NCBI RefSeq assembly: GCF_035222485.1
Contig: NC_085921.1
Span: forward strand, 62,001 to 126,000
Direction: 5' to 3'
DNA length: 64,000 nt
From: Podospora pseudoanserina
Taxonomy: Eukaryota; Ascomycota; Sordariomycetes; Sordariales; Podosporaceae
Shown: one piece after another, positions 47,124 through 58,080 of the stretch
Layout: each line of letters begins with the position of its first letter
Numbering within the stretch: position 1 is the first letter of the stretch
Notes under the pieces: generated by a model
What the model was told of the DNA's origin: nothing
Seen by the model: only the letters and a program-made list of their open reading frames with translations
Database searches by the model: none
Translations under genes and position numbers: made by a program

Positions 47124-49333
47124 ATGCCGCCAAAACGCGCCAAGAAGGCTGCCGCTGCCGCAGCAGAACCTCCTCTCGATGGCTGCAAGATTGCCCTGAG
47201 CGGCACCTTTGCGGGCATGACCCAATCGGCTGTCAAGGCTAAGGCAGAGGCTGTGGGTGCCACTGTCAGCACCGCTGTCACCGAAGACACGACACACCTC
47301 GTGGCCACCGAGGCCGACTTCAACAAGCCCTCAGCCAAAGTCACCAAAGCACAGACCCTAGGCATTCCCATTGTCAGCTTTGAGTGGCTGTCCCTCTCTG
47401 AACAAAAGAATAGGAAACAGCCTGAAGACGACTTCACGTTGGGCGGCACTGCTTCCACCAAGACCAGCACATCGCGGAAGAGAGCTGCGGTTGACAGCAC
47501 CTCCGACACGGAAACTGTTGCACCACCGGCCAAGAAAAGCAAGGACGGTAATGCCAAGGTTGAAAATGGAGATGTCAAAGTCGAAGATGCTCCCCCAGAG
47601 CAGAAAAAGGCCAAGCAAGAGAAGGCACTTGGTGAGGGTCAGGTTTTGAAACGAAAAGACACTCGGATTCCAATCGATGATGGCTGTCCCTTTACGAGTT
47701 CGGTCGTGTACATTGATGCTGACGGCGTCATCTACGATGCCTCGTTGAACCAAACCAACGCCTCCAACAACAACAACAAGTTCTACCGCATTCAGGTCAG
47801 TTTTTCCAGTACACGTTTCCAGACGAGAGAGGAAGCCAGTTGCTGACAAGGAATGGCGATCTAGCTTTTGGTGGATCCTCAAGGAGTGTACAGGACATGG
47901 ACTCGCTGGGGCCGTGTTGGTGATCACGGCCAAACCCAGGTTCCTGCCACAGGTTCGCTCGCAGAAGCCATGAAGCAGTTCGAAAAGAAATTCAAAGACA
48001 AATCGGGCATCGCTTGGGCCAGCCGGGGCGACAACCCAAAGCCCGGCAAGTACGCTTTTGTGGAGAGGAACTACGAGGACGATTCCGACGATGAAGTTGC
48101 GGCAGAAGATAAGTCCAAGGATAAAACCAGGGCCGGCGACTGGACGCCGCCAAAGTGCAGTCTAGACCCTGCGGTGCAGCATCTTCTGGAACTCATCTTC
48201 AACCAGCAGTACTTTGCCAACACAATGTCGGACCTCAACTACGACGCAAACAAGCTCCCGCTCGGCAAGCTCAGCAAGGCCACCATCACGCGCGGTTTCC
48301 AGTCACTAAAAGACCTGTCAGAGCTCCTCGACGACAACACACTGGCGCAGTCCAAGTACTCTATGACGTACGGAAATGCCGTAGAACAGCTGTCCAACAC
48401 GTTCTACTCGCTCATCCCGCACAATTTTGGTCGCAACCGTCCACCCGTCATTCACACTCAGCAAATGGTCAAGAAGGAAATAGAACTTCTGGAAAGCCTG
48501 AGCGACATGAAGAATGCGGCCGAGATTATGAAGCTGGACAAGGTGGGCAACTACGATGTCCACCCCCTCGACAAGCAGTACGAGGGTCTGAAGATGAAGG
48601 AGATGACCGTCCTTGATCCCGCCACTCAAGAGTTTGCAGAGCTCAAAAACTATCTGGTCAACACACGTGGGCACACCCACAATCACAGTTACCAAGTCGA
48701 AAACATCTTCCGCATCGAGCGCCAAGGCGAAAAGGATCGATTCGACGCCAGTGTGTTTGGCAAGCTCAACCAAAACAGGCGCCTGCTGTGGCACGGTTCT
48801 CGCGCAACCAACTTTGGTGGTATTCTCAGCCAAGGCCTTCGTATTGCTCCTCCAGAAGCACCTGTGAACGGCTACATGTTCGACAAGGGCATCTATCTTG
48901 CCGACATGGCCTCCAAATCTGCAAACTACTGCTGCTCGTATCAGTCTGGCAATACTGCTCTTCTTTTGCTGTGCGAGGCTGAACTAGGTGACCCCATGCA
49001 GGAGCTGCTGCACTCTTCTTACAACGCCGCCAGTGAGGCCAAGCAGAAGGGCATGATTTCCACATGGGGCAAGGGAACAAACGGTCCACTAACATGGAAA
49101 GATGCTAGCTGCGTGGAACCTTCTCTGAAGGGTGTTATGATGGTGAGTATCGGTGAACAACAGAGCGGGCCGTCAAGTCTATTAGCTAACCATTATCAAT
49201 TCCACAGCCCGACACGGCCACAAAGATGCCAGGGAAAACCGGCGTGGCAGGAGCCAGCTTGCTGTATAACGAATACATTGCCTACGACGTGTCACAAGTC
49301 CGCCTCCGTTACCTCTTCCGGGTTAAGATGTAG
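47124..49333 (+). CDS. poly(ADP-ribose) polymerase (PARP): BRCT, WGR, PARP regulatory and catalytic domains
   Basis: Exons 47124-47795, 47865-49142 and 49208-49333, about 691 residues; introns of 69 and 65 bp with GTCAGT/GTGAGT donors, phases 0. Order: basic Ala/Lys start; BRCT (CKIALSGTFAGMTQSAV to FEWLSLSEQ, residues about 21-95); acidic/Lys linker; WGR domain (VYRTWTRWGRVGDHGQTQV); PARP regulatory helical domain (SLDPAVQHLLELIFN on); catalytic domain with the H-Y-E triad: WHGSRATNF, GIYLADMASKSANYCCS, LLYNEYIAYD. It adds ADP-ribose chains from NAD+ at DNA breaks in the nucleus. Filamentous fungi typically have one such protein. No zinc fingers, as usual for fungal forms. Confidence 0.96.
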
Positions 49334-49800
49334 AAGTGTGCGTGTCTTAGGGACAATGAGCGATGGTGGGAGTATGGAGTTGGTGGCTATCTTTGCTTCA
49401 TTTTGGGACCGCGGCAGCGTCAATGTGTACAAGGTAGGACGGGGGCGAAAACGGTTTCGGTGAGCAGTAGAGCTAGGGATACATTTGCTGATATTGCGCC
49501 ATGTGCTAATCAAATCAAACATGAACTAGTGAGTTGCAGGGGTACTGTGCTCTCACCTGTCGTGCGTGTTCCATCTGCAAGCATTGCCCTCAGTCCCAAA
49601 GTTCATGAATGATGCATGTTGTGAAGACGTCAGCGTGGTGGTTCGCATACCAAGTCTAGCTACCAGGTTTACTTGATTTGTACCGTGACCAAACGTCCAT
49701 AATGTAATCATTCTTTTAGTAGTTGGTTGACGCTTAGGAGGCTTCATCGTAGTAGCTTTCATAAAAAATTCGATGGTAGTTTTGCAACAAATATCATCAG
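49334..49800. other. intergenic region, no gene seen
   Basis: 465 bp between PARP and tRNA-Arg. 3' UTR of PARP and upstream region of the tRNA. Confidence 0.4.
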
Positions 49801-49887
49801 GGTCCGCTGGCGTAATGGCAGCGCGTCTGACTACGATTTTCTAATCAATATATCAGGAGGTTCCAGGTTCGACCCCTGGGCGGATCG
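49801..49887 (+). tRNA. tRNA-Arg (anticodon ACG) with short intron
   Basis: Acceptor GGTCCGC pairs with GCGGATC; D-arm TGGCGTAATGGCAGCGCG; anticodon stem TCTGA/TCAGG; loop CTACGA gives anticodon ACG; T-arm CCAGG-TTCGACC-CCTGG. About 15 nt (TTTTCTAATCAATAT) interrupt the loop after position 37, the canonical intron site. T4 follows the discriminator base. Confidence 0.9.
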
Positions 49888-49996
49888 TTTTAAGTCCTCA
49901 TCAGTTCTATGAAATCTCATTCAAGTTAATAATTATCTTTTTCCCCCCCGCCAGGCTAGCCCTACCACTGCTGGTGGGCCTCCTTGGTCTCCTTCC

Positions 49997-50022
49997 TGGT
50001 CAAACCTTACCAGGTTTGACCA
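49997..50022. repeat. 11-bp perfect inverted repeat with 4-nt loop
   Basis: TGGTCAAACCT, then TACC, then AGGTTTGACCA: exact reverse complements. It lies 110 bp after tRNA-Arg in noncoding DNA and about 280 bp before the reductase gene. It could be a transcription factor dyad or a hairpin. Confidence 0.85.
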
Positions 50023-50305
50023 ACCAACACTTAAGTTATCTTTAAAAGAAAACCTGTAGAATTTGCTTGGCGGCCCCAAGCTTGCACTCCCGAAACAATT
50101 TCCGCTTGCTACATTACCTATCGAGTAAAATGCACATCGCTGACGAGAATTGGCAGGCTCCTCCCCAATTCAGCCGAGCGATGTTGCTCCGGCTCCTGTA
50201 GCACTGGCATTCGATGGATTCAGCCGGCTCAAATGATAACGACTTTCACTTGGCTCACGACCCTCTCTCGTTAAAATAACTCGCACCAAAACAGGCATAA
50301 TCATC

Positions 50306-51427
50306 ATGGCTTGCCCGTAAGTTATGTATACAGTTCATGCGCCGACTCTACAATGTCCAGTAGCTAACCACTGGAATCTCTAGCACCCACATCCTCGTTA
50401 CAGGCGCCACCGGCTTCATCGGCGCGCATGTTGTGGACATGCTGCTTTCCCGTGGCTTTAGGGTAAGGTAACTACTCGGTCCAAAGCCAAAGGCGAGGCC
50501 ATGTTGGCAGCTCGTCCTCGAGCCACCCAGGCATCTCGTCTTGACTGTGTCGTCATTGACGACTTTTTAGGGCCAGAGCTGGACCTTGCTTCAACGTTGA
50601 AAGGTGGCATTGATGCCATCGTTCATGTGGCCTCCCCTTTCACATACGACACTCAAAATAACGAGGCAGAGCTGATACTACCTGCCATCAACGGGGTCAA
50701 GGCTGTCTTGTCTGCGGCCGCGGAAGCACAAACGGTGAAACGGGTGGTGATCACATCAAGCTTCGCTGCAGTACTTGATGTTGAGAGGGCGCGGAAGGCG
50801 TCTCAGTACTTTACCTACACGGCGGACGACTGGAACCCCCTTACGTACGATGAAGCGGCCGATCCAAAGACAAGCGCGGTGGTGGCATATCGATGGAGCA
50901 AGAAGTTTGCCGAACTGGCGGCGTGGGAATTTGTGAATAATTTCGAGTGTCGTGGGGGTGGGTTGAGTTTTGACTTGGTCACCTTGTGTCCCCCCATGAC
51001 GTTTGGGCCTGTGGTTCATCCCGTGGTTGGTGGGCCTTTGGGGCTAAATGATAGCAACAGCCAGCTGTGGAAGGTTGCGATTGCGAGCCAGCAAGGAAAT
51101 GAGCTTCCTGTCGCGAGAGTACCATTCTGGGTTGATGTAAGGGATCTGGCGCAGGCGCACGTCGAAGCACTTCTTCGGCCAGAAGCAGGGGGCAAACGGT
51201 ACCTGGTTTCTTCCCAGGAGAGATTAACGTATGAAATGGCAGCCGAGATCATCGAGCACGAGTTTCCCAATTTTGTGAGACCAGAGGGGGCGCCAGTGGT
51301 GGAGAGGCAGGTGGTCAACGAGAGCCACAGTATTGATGGCGAGACAGCGGCGAGGGAGCTGGGCATCTCATATCGCGCTTGTCAAGAGACAGTGGTGGAC
51401 TTAATGAGGCAGGTTGGTGCAATGTAG
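50306..51427 (+). pseudogene. NAD(P)-dependent dihydroflavonol-reductase-like enzyme, one-base frameshift
   Basis: Exon 1 is tiny (50306-50316, MACP), intron 50317-50383 (donor GTAAGT, branch GCTAAC, acceptor TAG), then THILVTGATGFIGAHVVDML (Rossmann TGxxGxxG). After GFRVR the frame meets TAA at 50469-50471, while the other frame picks up at once with TTRSKAKGEAML and runs to 51427. One missing base near 50463-50470 explains this. The remainder is complete: VKRVVITSSFAA, active site AYRWSKKFAELAAW (Tyr-x3-Lys), LVTLCPPMTFGPVVH and FWVDVRDLAQAHVEALL. Extended SDR family acting on ketones or aldehydes. No intron of workable length can bridge the shift. Real frameshift or sequence error. Confidence 0.78.
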
Positions 51428-51974
51428 GCAGGAGCAAACCACCCGCTGGCAATGCGACCCCTGCTCAGTACCCCACTCACGGGAATGGACATGACCTCAT
51501 CGATCCCAGAGCACATGAAACCCGCAACCAAATCGTATTTTCTGGCTGCATCGCTGCGGCATCGCTGATCACCCGTGATACAGATGGACTTTTTCCATGT
51601 CCACTTAGTGTACAATAACCCACCTCTCTGTCTTCTTCACACCACCGCCATCCGAAGTGAGCAGCTGGTAGTACACCGCGCTGCTGAACTGATCGACACT
51701 GGCCATGACGCCTACAGTGCTACCGCTACGTCGGGCCCTCGAGATTCCACACTATTCATTGGACACGGTGCCGGCAGCTGGTATTTTAGCCAGGCGGAGC
51801 CACCTGGTCGGAAGCTTTGTGTTGTTGTGCAACTGATCTTGCTCGCGTCGTTTCATGCCACCCTACCTTTGTCCACCAAGTTTGCCGCAGGCCATTGTCC
51901 CCTCAACGTGTCATTCACTCTGCTTCACACCTCGACCCGGCTATCTGCCCATACCACCGGCACTGTTCACCACC
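51428..51974. other. intergenic region, UVDE promoter
   Basis: About 550 bp before the UV damage endonuclease start. An open frame extends through part of it but lacks conserved sequence. No gene seen. Confidence 0.4.
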
Positions 51975-54113
51975 ATGGCCCGCAAAGCTGGATCCGTGTG
52001 CAAACAGGTGTCTAACCCCGAGTCTCCCATCCGCCCCCAGGTACTTCTTCGCCGCTCGAACCGCAATCTCGCCCAAAGCCAAAAGATGACAGACGAGGAG
52101 GATGAGTCCCGCGAGATTCAGGGAAAGATACTGGGCATCAGGAAGGGGGCCGACTCGGGGAATGCCACAGAGGCCACAGCTGAGGATGTTCAGTCTTCGG
52201 GCAAAGAAGGGCTCAGGTTTGCCATTGAAGGTCTGGCTCGGATGGAGCGCCGGCTGCAGCGGGCTACAAAGCGGCAGAAATTGAAGGTGGAAGAAACACA
52301 TCTCACTGAGACGCTCGACGAGGACGAGTACAAGCCGCCGGACGAGGTCACCACTGCTGGCTGGAAGCAGCGACATCAGAACCCTGGTGTGTCGAAGCAA
52401 CCAGACCGTCAGGACCGGGCTCAAAGAGGTATGTTTGGCGGCGAGGGCCTTGATCTGAAAGACGAAGCACCAGTGGCTACTGAAGAGGCACTCGACACGG
52501 TCAAACGAGGAGCCGCACGACCTCCTCCCGTCAACAGTCACTATCTTCCGCTGCCTTGGAGAGGCCGGCTCGGCTATGTTAGCAGTCCTATAGTGGTCAC
52601 CTGAGGCAAAGAATGGCATTGGATCTAATGGTATCATTAGGCATGTCTCAACACCTACCTGCGAACCGCCAAGCCGCCAGTCTTCAGTTCCCGCACATGT
52701 CGCATGGCGTCCATCATCGACCACCGGTATCCGCTCGCCGACCCGGACCAACCCGAGCATGCAACCAAGAACAGGCCGGACAAGTCCAAGGCGGTCGATC
52801 ATGAACTGGGGGTCCGCTTTGTGCAGAATCTTGGGCTTCAGAATGCAGCCGATATCGTCAAAATGATACGGTGGAACGACAAGTACGGCATCAAGTTTAT
52901 GCGCCTCAGCTCCGAGATGTTTCCCTTTGCCAGTCATGCTGAACACGGGTACAAACTGGCACCCTTTGCATCAGACATTCTGGCCGAGGTAGGGAGAGTG
53001 GCTGCCGAGCTCGGCCACCGTCTCACGACACATCCCGGCCAGGTATGATCCCTTGCGCAAGAAGCACTGTGGCCTCGATGTCGTTGCTGACAAGGACTCT
53101 TGTGCTTTTAGTTTACCCAGCTCGGATCTCCCCGCAAGGAAGTCATCGAGGCTTCCGTTCGAGACCTTGCGTATCACGATGAGATGCTATCCCTCCTGCG
53201 GCTACCGGGGCAGCAAGATCGCGATGCCGTCATGATCCTTCACATGGGTGGGGTTTATGGAGACAAGGCCGCGACTCTGGATCGATTCCGTGCCAACTAT
53301 GCCGAGCTCTCCCCATCGATCAAGAATCGGTTAGTTCTTGAGAATGACGACGTTTCTTGGAGTGTTCATGACCTGCTGCCTGTCTGCGAAGAACTCAACA
53401 TTCCACTCGTACTCGATTACCACCACCACAACATCATCTTCGACCCTTCAAAGTGCCGAGAGGGGACGCTGGACATCTCGCAGCCAGAAATCATGGAACG
53501 GATCACAGCAACCTGGCGGCGCAAGGGAATCACGCAAAAGATGCACTACAGCGAGCCATGTCCGGGCGCCGTTACACCACGGGACAGGCGCAAGCACAGC
53601 CCACGAGTCATGACGCTGCCGCCCTGTCCGCCGGATATGGACCTCATGATTGAAGCCAAGGATAAGGAGCAGGCCGTCTTTGAACTGATGCGTACCTTCA
53701 AGCTCCCAGGGTTTGAAAAGGTCAATGACATGGTTCCGCATGAGAGGTTTGACGAGCCAAGACCTGTCCCACGAGTCGCGTCGGCAACAAAGAGTAAGAA
53801 GTCCAAAACAGGAGCCAACGTCAGGCGGAAGCGAGCGGTCGATGAAGAGGAGCCAGCCGAAGCAGACGACACGGCCGTCGCCGAATCAGATGCCATCAAG
53901 ACAGAGGCGGCTCAGGTCTCTGAAGTTACGGTCACGGTGCTGGAGTTTGGGATGGGTGGTCCCGATAATCGGGTTTACTGGCCACCAGGCATGGAGGAGT
54001 GGTTGAAGCCGAGGAAGAGACAATCCAACAAAAGCACCAAATCAGGCAAACGGGATTTGGAGGAAGATGACGAAGACACAGGAGAAAATATGGAAGAAGC
54101 CGAAGGGATCTAG
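51975..54113 (+). CDS. UV damage endonuclease (UVDE/UvsE family)
   Basis: Exons 51975-52577, 52641-53042 and 53112-54113, about 668 residues; introns of 63 and 69 bp with GTTAGC/GTATGA donors and TAG acceptors, all phase 0. A long basic/acidic N-terminal extension (residues 1-190) precedes the TIM-barrel core starting GRLGYACLNTYLRTAKPPVF. Core motifs: DKYGIKFMRLSSEMFPFASH, GHRLTTHPGQFTQLGSP, MILHMGGVYGDK, NRLVLENDDVSW, PLVLDYHHHNI and KMHYSEP, carrying the His, Glu and Asp metal ligands. The enzyme nicks DNA 5' of UV photoproducts, a second pathway beside nucleotide excision. Tail is Lys/Glu-rich, fitting a nuclear protein. Confidence 0.96.
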
Positions 54114-54718
54114 AGAGATGTCATGGCCTAGTAATGAAACACTACCTCATCTTCAAGAATTGATTCTTATTTACCGTAAAACCGACAAGGTCTTCTCCCA
54201 ATGCTGCTTCTATATACATGCAAGATGTCCCTTTGTTTTCCCGCTGCGCCGCCCAAAATGATGCAATGGCAAGCCCCAAAAAGAAGAAGAGAAAAAGAAA
54301 AAGGCAACAGAACCCCTTTCCTAAAGGGCCTTGAGTGCAGAACTCCAGATGCCCTGCTCTGGTTGGTGTCCTGAAGGTGGCTCAGTCTGATAACTCCTTC
54401 CCCTCGTTTGTCGACTGGGCAATGATTCCTGGACAAGCCCCAGCGACGGATCTTGGTGGATGAGGCGCTGGAGATGGGATTTCCCGGGGTAGAGAGATGC
54501 TGAAGGACGTGTGCAAGCCTGCTTGTTACTGAGAAACAAGGGCACAGGGTAAAAAGAGAAAAAAAAGTATAGAAAGGGTGGTGGTGAGGTGATTAAGACT
54601 GGATAAGTGGCAAAGGAAGCAGGCCAAAAAATGATGAAACGTAGCGAGCGTGGGCAACCGAGTGCGTCCAGAGATATAGCGTGTCGAACTGCAGCGCAGG
54701 ACAAGGCACCCCAGAGAC
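54114..54718. other. intergenic region between convergent genes
   Basis: 600 bp holding the UVDE 3' UTR and the 3' UTR of the small Cys-rich gene. A-rich/G-rich runs at 54270-54305 and 54545-54580. No gene seen. Confidence 0.4.
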
Positions 54719-54907
54719 TCAGGCAGAGCTTGAAACCTGCGTCGAGGCCTGGGCAACCTCTCCCCTCAACTCTCTGCACCGGGGATTGGAGCAGGTGCCG
54801 CAGAACAAGGTGCTTTTGCCGTAAGCCTTGATGGTGTCGCAGGAGCAGGTGATCGACTTGGAGATCAAGGTCGTCGAGCAGGCGTAGGATATCGAAGTGC
54901 CGCACAT
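54719..54907 (-). CDS. small 62-residue cysteine-rich protein
   Basis: ATG at 54907 with an adenine-rich context (GAAGAAAATG). The product has nine Cys, starts MCGTSISYACSTTLISKSIT, continues CSCDTIKAYGKSTLFCGTC and ends ELRGEVAQASTQVSSSA. No signal peptide. Evidence that it is real: codons in the first 40 positions almost all end in C or G (TGC, TCC, ATC, ACC, AAG), the Cys spacing is regular, and a canonical intron with GTAAGT, GCTAAC and CAG lies upstream on the same strand in what would be its leader. I recognise no family; metal binding is possible but inferred. The overlapping longer frame on the same strand (54321-54905) lacks such bias. Confidence 0.5.
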   Translation of the reverse strand: MCGTSISYACSTTLISKSITCSCDTIKAYGKSTLFCGTCSNPRCRELRGEVAQASTQVSSSA

Positions 54908-54955
54908 TTTCTTCTCGTGATTCTCTTTGCTACTGTGGTGGAGGGATGACGGTTG

Positions 54956-54976
54956 CTAACGTCGTCTTGTCGACAT
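54956..54976 (-). promoter_or_regulatory. short upstream ORF in the leader of the small Cys-rich gene
   Basis: The only ATG between the leader intron acceptor and the main ATG opens a six-residue frame, MSTRRR, ending in TAG 48 nt before the main start. Arg-rich mini-uORFs can modulate translation; function here is inference. Confidence 0.4.
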
Positions 54977-56760
54977 CCGGAACGGGTGGTGGTGATGGCC
55001 GGCCCTTGATCCGAAATCTGTTCTGTGCTTGAAGGTACTGCAAGTGAGCTGGCCGGGATCACGTCCTTGATGCTGCTTGCTGAAGCCAATGTGCAATGAG
55101 GACCCAAACCTGCCCTCTCTCAGGTTGCCAATAGGTCGGGAAGCTGTTTTGACGGCGACGTCGCGAGGTTCGACTGGCTGCAAGACGGTGTTAGCGCACG
55201 CGCTTCTCTGCGTCTGTCGTGGTGTAAAGGGGAGAGAGAGATGCCCACTTACTACTGAAGATGGTCCAGAGGGGAGGTGGCAAAGGGGCATACAGATTCT
55301 AGACTTGCTTGGCTCTGCAAGGGGTGGTTGTTGATCACTGATCACTCTCCACAAATCGAGGAACTGATGGTTTCGAGAAGAGCTTGTTCTTGTGCGGTTG
55401 GAGGCCTGGGGCGTGACTCTATTTGAAGATATAAACTTGTTCGAACGTCCGGAAGTCCGTGTGTTCCAGAAATATAGCGCGCTCAGAACATGAGCATGTG
55501 GAAGCCAAAAAGAGAGCAGCGGGAAGAGCGCTGTCTCTAGACCGGAGCTTGCCGGACTGGAAAAATGGTGTGGTGTTGTGGCTGCGCCGACTCGCACATG
55601 GAGGAGCTGGAAGGGTAAGGGGAACGAGAGTTGCAGGTGCTGAGAGATCTGAAACTTTGGACAGGTGAGGGTCTTTTCAGCCAGGATATTAAACACTTTG
55701 AAAAGACTCGACGATGGGCCTGCCCAACCACACCCACTTCTTCCCGAGCGAGACGCAGTGCGTGCCCATTGCCCCCATGTCATGTCCCATCCCATCCATG
55801 CCCTGGCAGCATGATGAAATGGATGGGCGGGGTTCTGGGCCCCCAAAGAATCCGACGTCATCGGTCCACCGCTAAATTTGAGGGTCGTGAGCTTTCTTCT
55901 CGGGCTCCACCGAGTTTCCGTCCGCTGACATGCACCACCACTGGGCTACGACATCCGCCAGTGACATGTCACCCCAGACAGATGCGAACCGACAACAAGC
56001 TTTCTACGGGCTGAGGGCCGACTCGGACATCTCACCGCAAGTGTGCATGTAGCGCAGCGTTTGTCGAGATGCGTCGAGATGGGCTGCGTTTAACAAAGCT
56101 GGCGCGGTGCCTGGGCAAAAACCGTTAGTGTCACTCTTCCCCAGACGGGGCCACCTCCCCCATCCTCCCGCGCGCAGTGGCTGAAACAAGCTGAGGGGCC
56201 AAACCGGATTTCAAGTCCCTTTCATCTGTAAGTCAACAAAAATATCTTTTTATCTCACACGGCACTCCTCTTTGCAGTCATTGGGGTCCATTCTGGTCGC
56301 CGACTCCTTTTTGTGCAGCAAACTCAGCCTAGCACATACATACACATGCTGCCCAATTATGTAATACATGGGTGGGGTCTCGAGCCTTCATTCCTCTGTC
56401 CAGTGGGTTGCCAACGCCCTCACAGGCCCGGTCCGTCTGTCATATGTCAATGTCATTGTGACATCAGGTAACCAAGATATCTACCCCAATTGCATCTGGT
56501 GTTTACTTACAACGTGCTCTCTCTTGAAGAGTGCACATGGTTGTATGCTCACCAGCATTTCATCAGGGCGCCGCGATCTCCCTGGTCTAGAACTTACGTA
56601 CATTGCCGAGGATCAGTACATGCTTAAACTCTTGGTGAACAGGGGTTGCCAAAAGCTTTCTCTGGTGGAGACTGTAGATGTAACCTTATCGACGCGACTG
56701 CGGGATGCCTCAAAGAAACTTTGAAGAGTCCTGTAACTCAAGGTGTGGTAATCTGCAATA
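54977..56760. other. long upstream region, no further gene supported
   Basis: About 1.8 kb. The left part is the putative spliced leader and promoter of the small Cys-rich gene (minus); the right part precedes the hypothetical gene at 56761 (plus). A 301-codon minus-strand frame crosses the leader but has no ATG-anchored domain and passes straight through the intron signals. Confidence 0.4.
55178..55252 (-). other. predicted leader intron, small Cys-rich gene
   Basis: 75 bp with donor GTAAGT at 55252, branch GCTAAC and acceptor TTGCAG. All three signals are canonical for this genome. It places an exon from 55177 down to the Cys-rich coding start. Confidence 0.5.
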
Positions 56761-57687
56761 ATGCAAGAGATACGAAGGACCACGTCCGATATTCCAGCGA
56801 GGCCTAGGCCTTTGTCATATACTGACATCGGCACTCGACAAACCTCGAGGCTCCCAGCACACCTCCAGTCAACATATACCTCCCACCTCCGATCGAGCTC
56901 ACGAACGTCGTGGGATGGCCTCGAACTGAGCCACCCTCTTCCTATCCCCCGTCTTAGATCGGCATCACCAAGACCAGCACGCCGCCTAGGAAGACCTCAT
57001 TCCATAGCCTATCTTCCAGACAACCATATCTTGAACGTTGACAGATGGAGCTACGATAGGGTGCGCATGCCATCTGCACCCTCTTCAACGGAGCCTCCAG
57101 AGTCTGAGCCCCTTCCACGGCCATGCAGTCCACCGACAACTCGCCGGTCTCCTCCCCCTTCCCCTTCATCACTTTCAAGCCGGCCAATATCGGTGCACTT
57201 TGTAAACGCCTTTGGCGGGCCAGACGATCCAATATTGCCGTTGTCATCAACGCCTTATCATGCAGCTGGAACGGGAGCGAGCACTCCCACACTCTCGGTC
57301 ACCCACCCTGATGGATCAACCGAACCTTGTTCTTTGATGCTTCCCAGCCCTCTCCATCAAGTCCAGCAGGAGCAACCCGCTCTCTATTCAGCAGCCGAGA
57401 CAGAGCCTTGCTCAAATCTGAAACATGATGTTCACACGGCCCCAAGCACAAATAAACCCCCATCGCCACTAGGTGAAACAGCAGAAGGGGACACGGCCAA
57501 AAGCAGGACTGGGAGACAGAGGGGAATGTCGGTGGACAGCATCATGAACACGCCTGGCTGCTGCGGTCTATGCGAGAGACGTACAGCCAAATTGATAGGC
57601 GGGAAGATTACGGCTTGGGTGATGGGAACATTGATCCCAGTTACCTTTGGAGTCATGACAGGGATCTTGTCCAAAATGTTCCACTGA
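56761..57687 (+). CDS. hypothetical Pro/Ser-rich protein with C-terminal hydrophobic segment
   Basis: 308 codons from ATG 56761. Low-complexity, rich in Pro, Ser, Thr and Arg (SPPTTRRSPPPSPSSLSSRP), probably disordered for residues 1-260. The end is different: GMSVDSIMNTPGCCGLCERR, then KITAWVMGTLIPVTFGVMTG, a likely tail-anchor membrane helix. I recognise no family. The clean ATG-to-TGA frame and the distinct C-terminal domain support coding; splice variants cannot be judged. Confidence 0.6.
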   Translation: MQEIRRTTSDIPARPRPLSYTDIGTRQTSRLPAHLQSTYTSHLRSSSRTSWDGLELSHPLPIPRLRSASPRPARRLGRPHSIAYLPDNHILNVDRWSYDRVRMPSAPSSTEPPESEPLPRPCSPPTTRRSPPPSPSSLSSRPISVHFVNAFGGPDDPILPLSSTPYHAAGTGASTPTLSVTHPDGSTEPCSLMLPSPLHQVQQEQPALYSAAETEPCSNLKHDVHTAPSTNKPPSPLGETAEGDTAKSRTGRQRGMSVDSIMNTPGCCGLCERRTAKLIGGKITAWVMGTLIPVTFGVMTGILSKMFH

Positions 57688-57985
57688 TCAATGTCCATCT
57701 CTGGGGCTAATCATCGTCTGGGGGGGCAGCTCGGACATCTCGTCGAGGTTGTGACCCCAGAGAGCTGTCATCGGGCATTCTTGAAATAGAGCTAAGGTGT
57801 GTCCTGCTAATCTGGGTAGTAACGTTCACAGTGATGCAAAGATCACACCGGTAAAGTTGGTTTTTGGGAACTAGAATAGATATCTTTTGTTGGTTGTTAG
57901 ATAATCATATGTCCCTTATAATGTCACTATCCCGGCTCGCTCTCGTCAACGCCAAGCTACGACAGGTGTCCACACCTGCTTCATA

Positions 57986-58080
57986 TCTTCCGTAGTATAG
58001 TGGTCAGTATGTGAGCTTGTCAATATCCACCTGGATAGAAAACAACGCTCGAGACCCGGGTTCAATTCCCGGCGGGAGAG
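57986..58080 (+). tRNA. tRNA-Asp (anticodon GTC) with intron
   Basis: Acceptor TCTTCCG pairs with CGGGAGA (one G-T); D-arm AGTATAGTGGTCAGTATG; anticodon stem TGAGC/GCTCG; loop TTGTCA gives anticodon GTC; T-arm CCGGG-TTCAATT-CCCGG. An intron of about 23 nt follows position 37. T4 and T5 runs follow within 30 bp. A 7-bp inverted repeat CAGGTGT-CC-ACACCTG lies 8 bp upstream (57963-57978). Confidence 0.9.

Noticed and set aside
54956-55861. 301-codon minus-strand open frame upstream of the small Cys-rich gene
   Set aside because: Runs straight through a canonical intron, has no recognisable sequence and ends in the short uORF; more likely leader and promoter.
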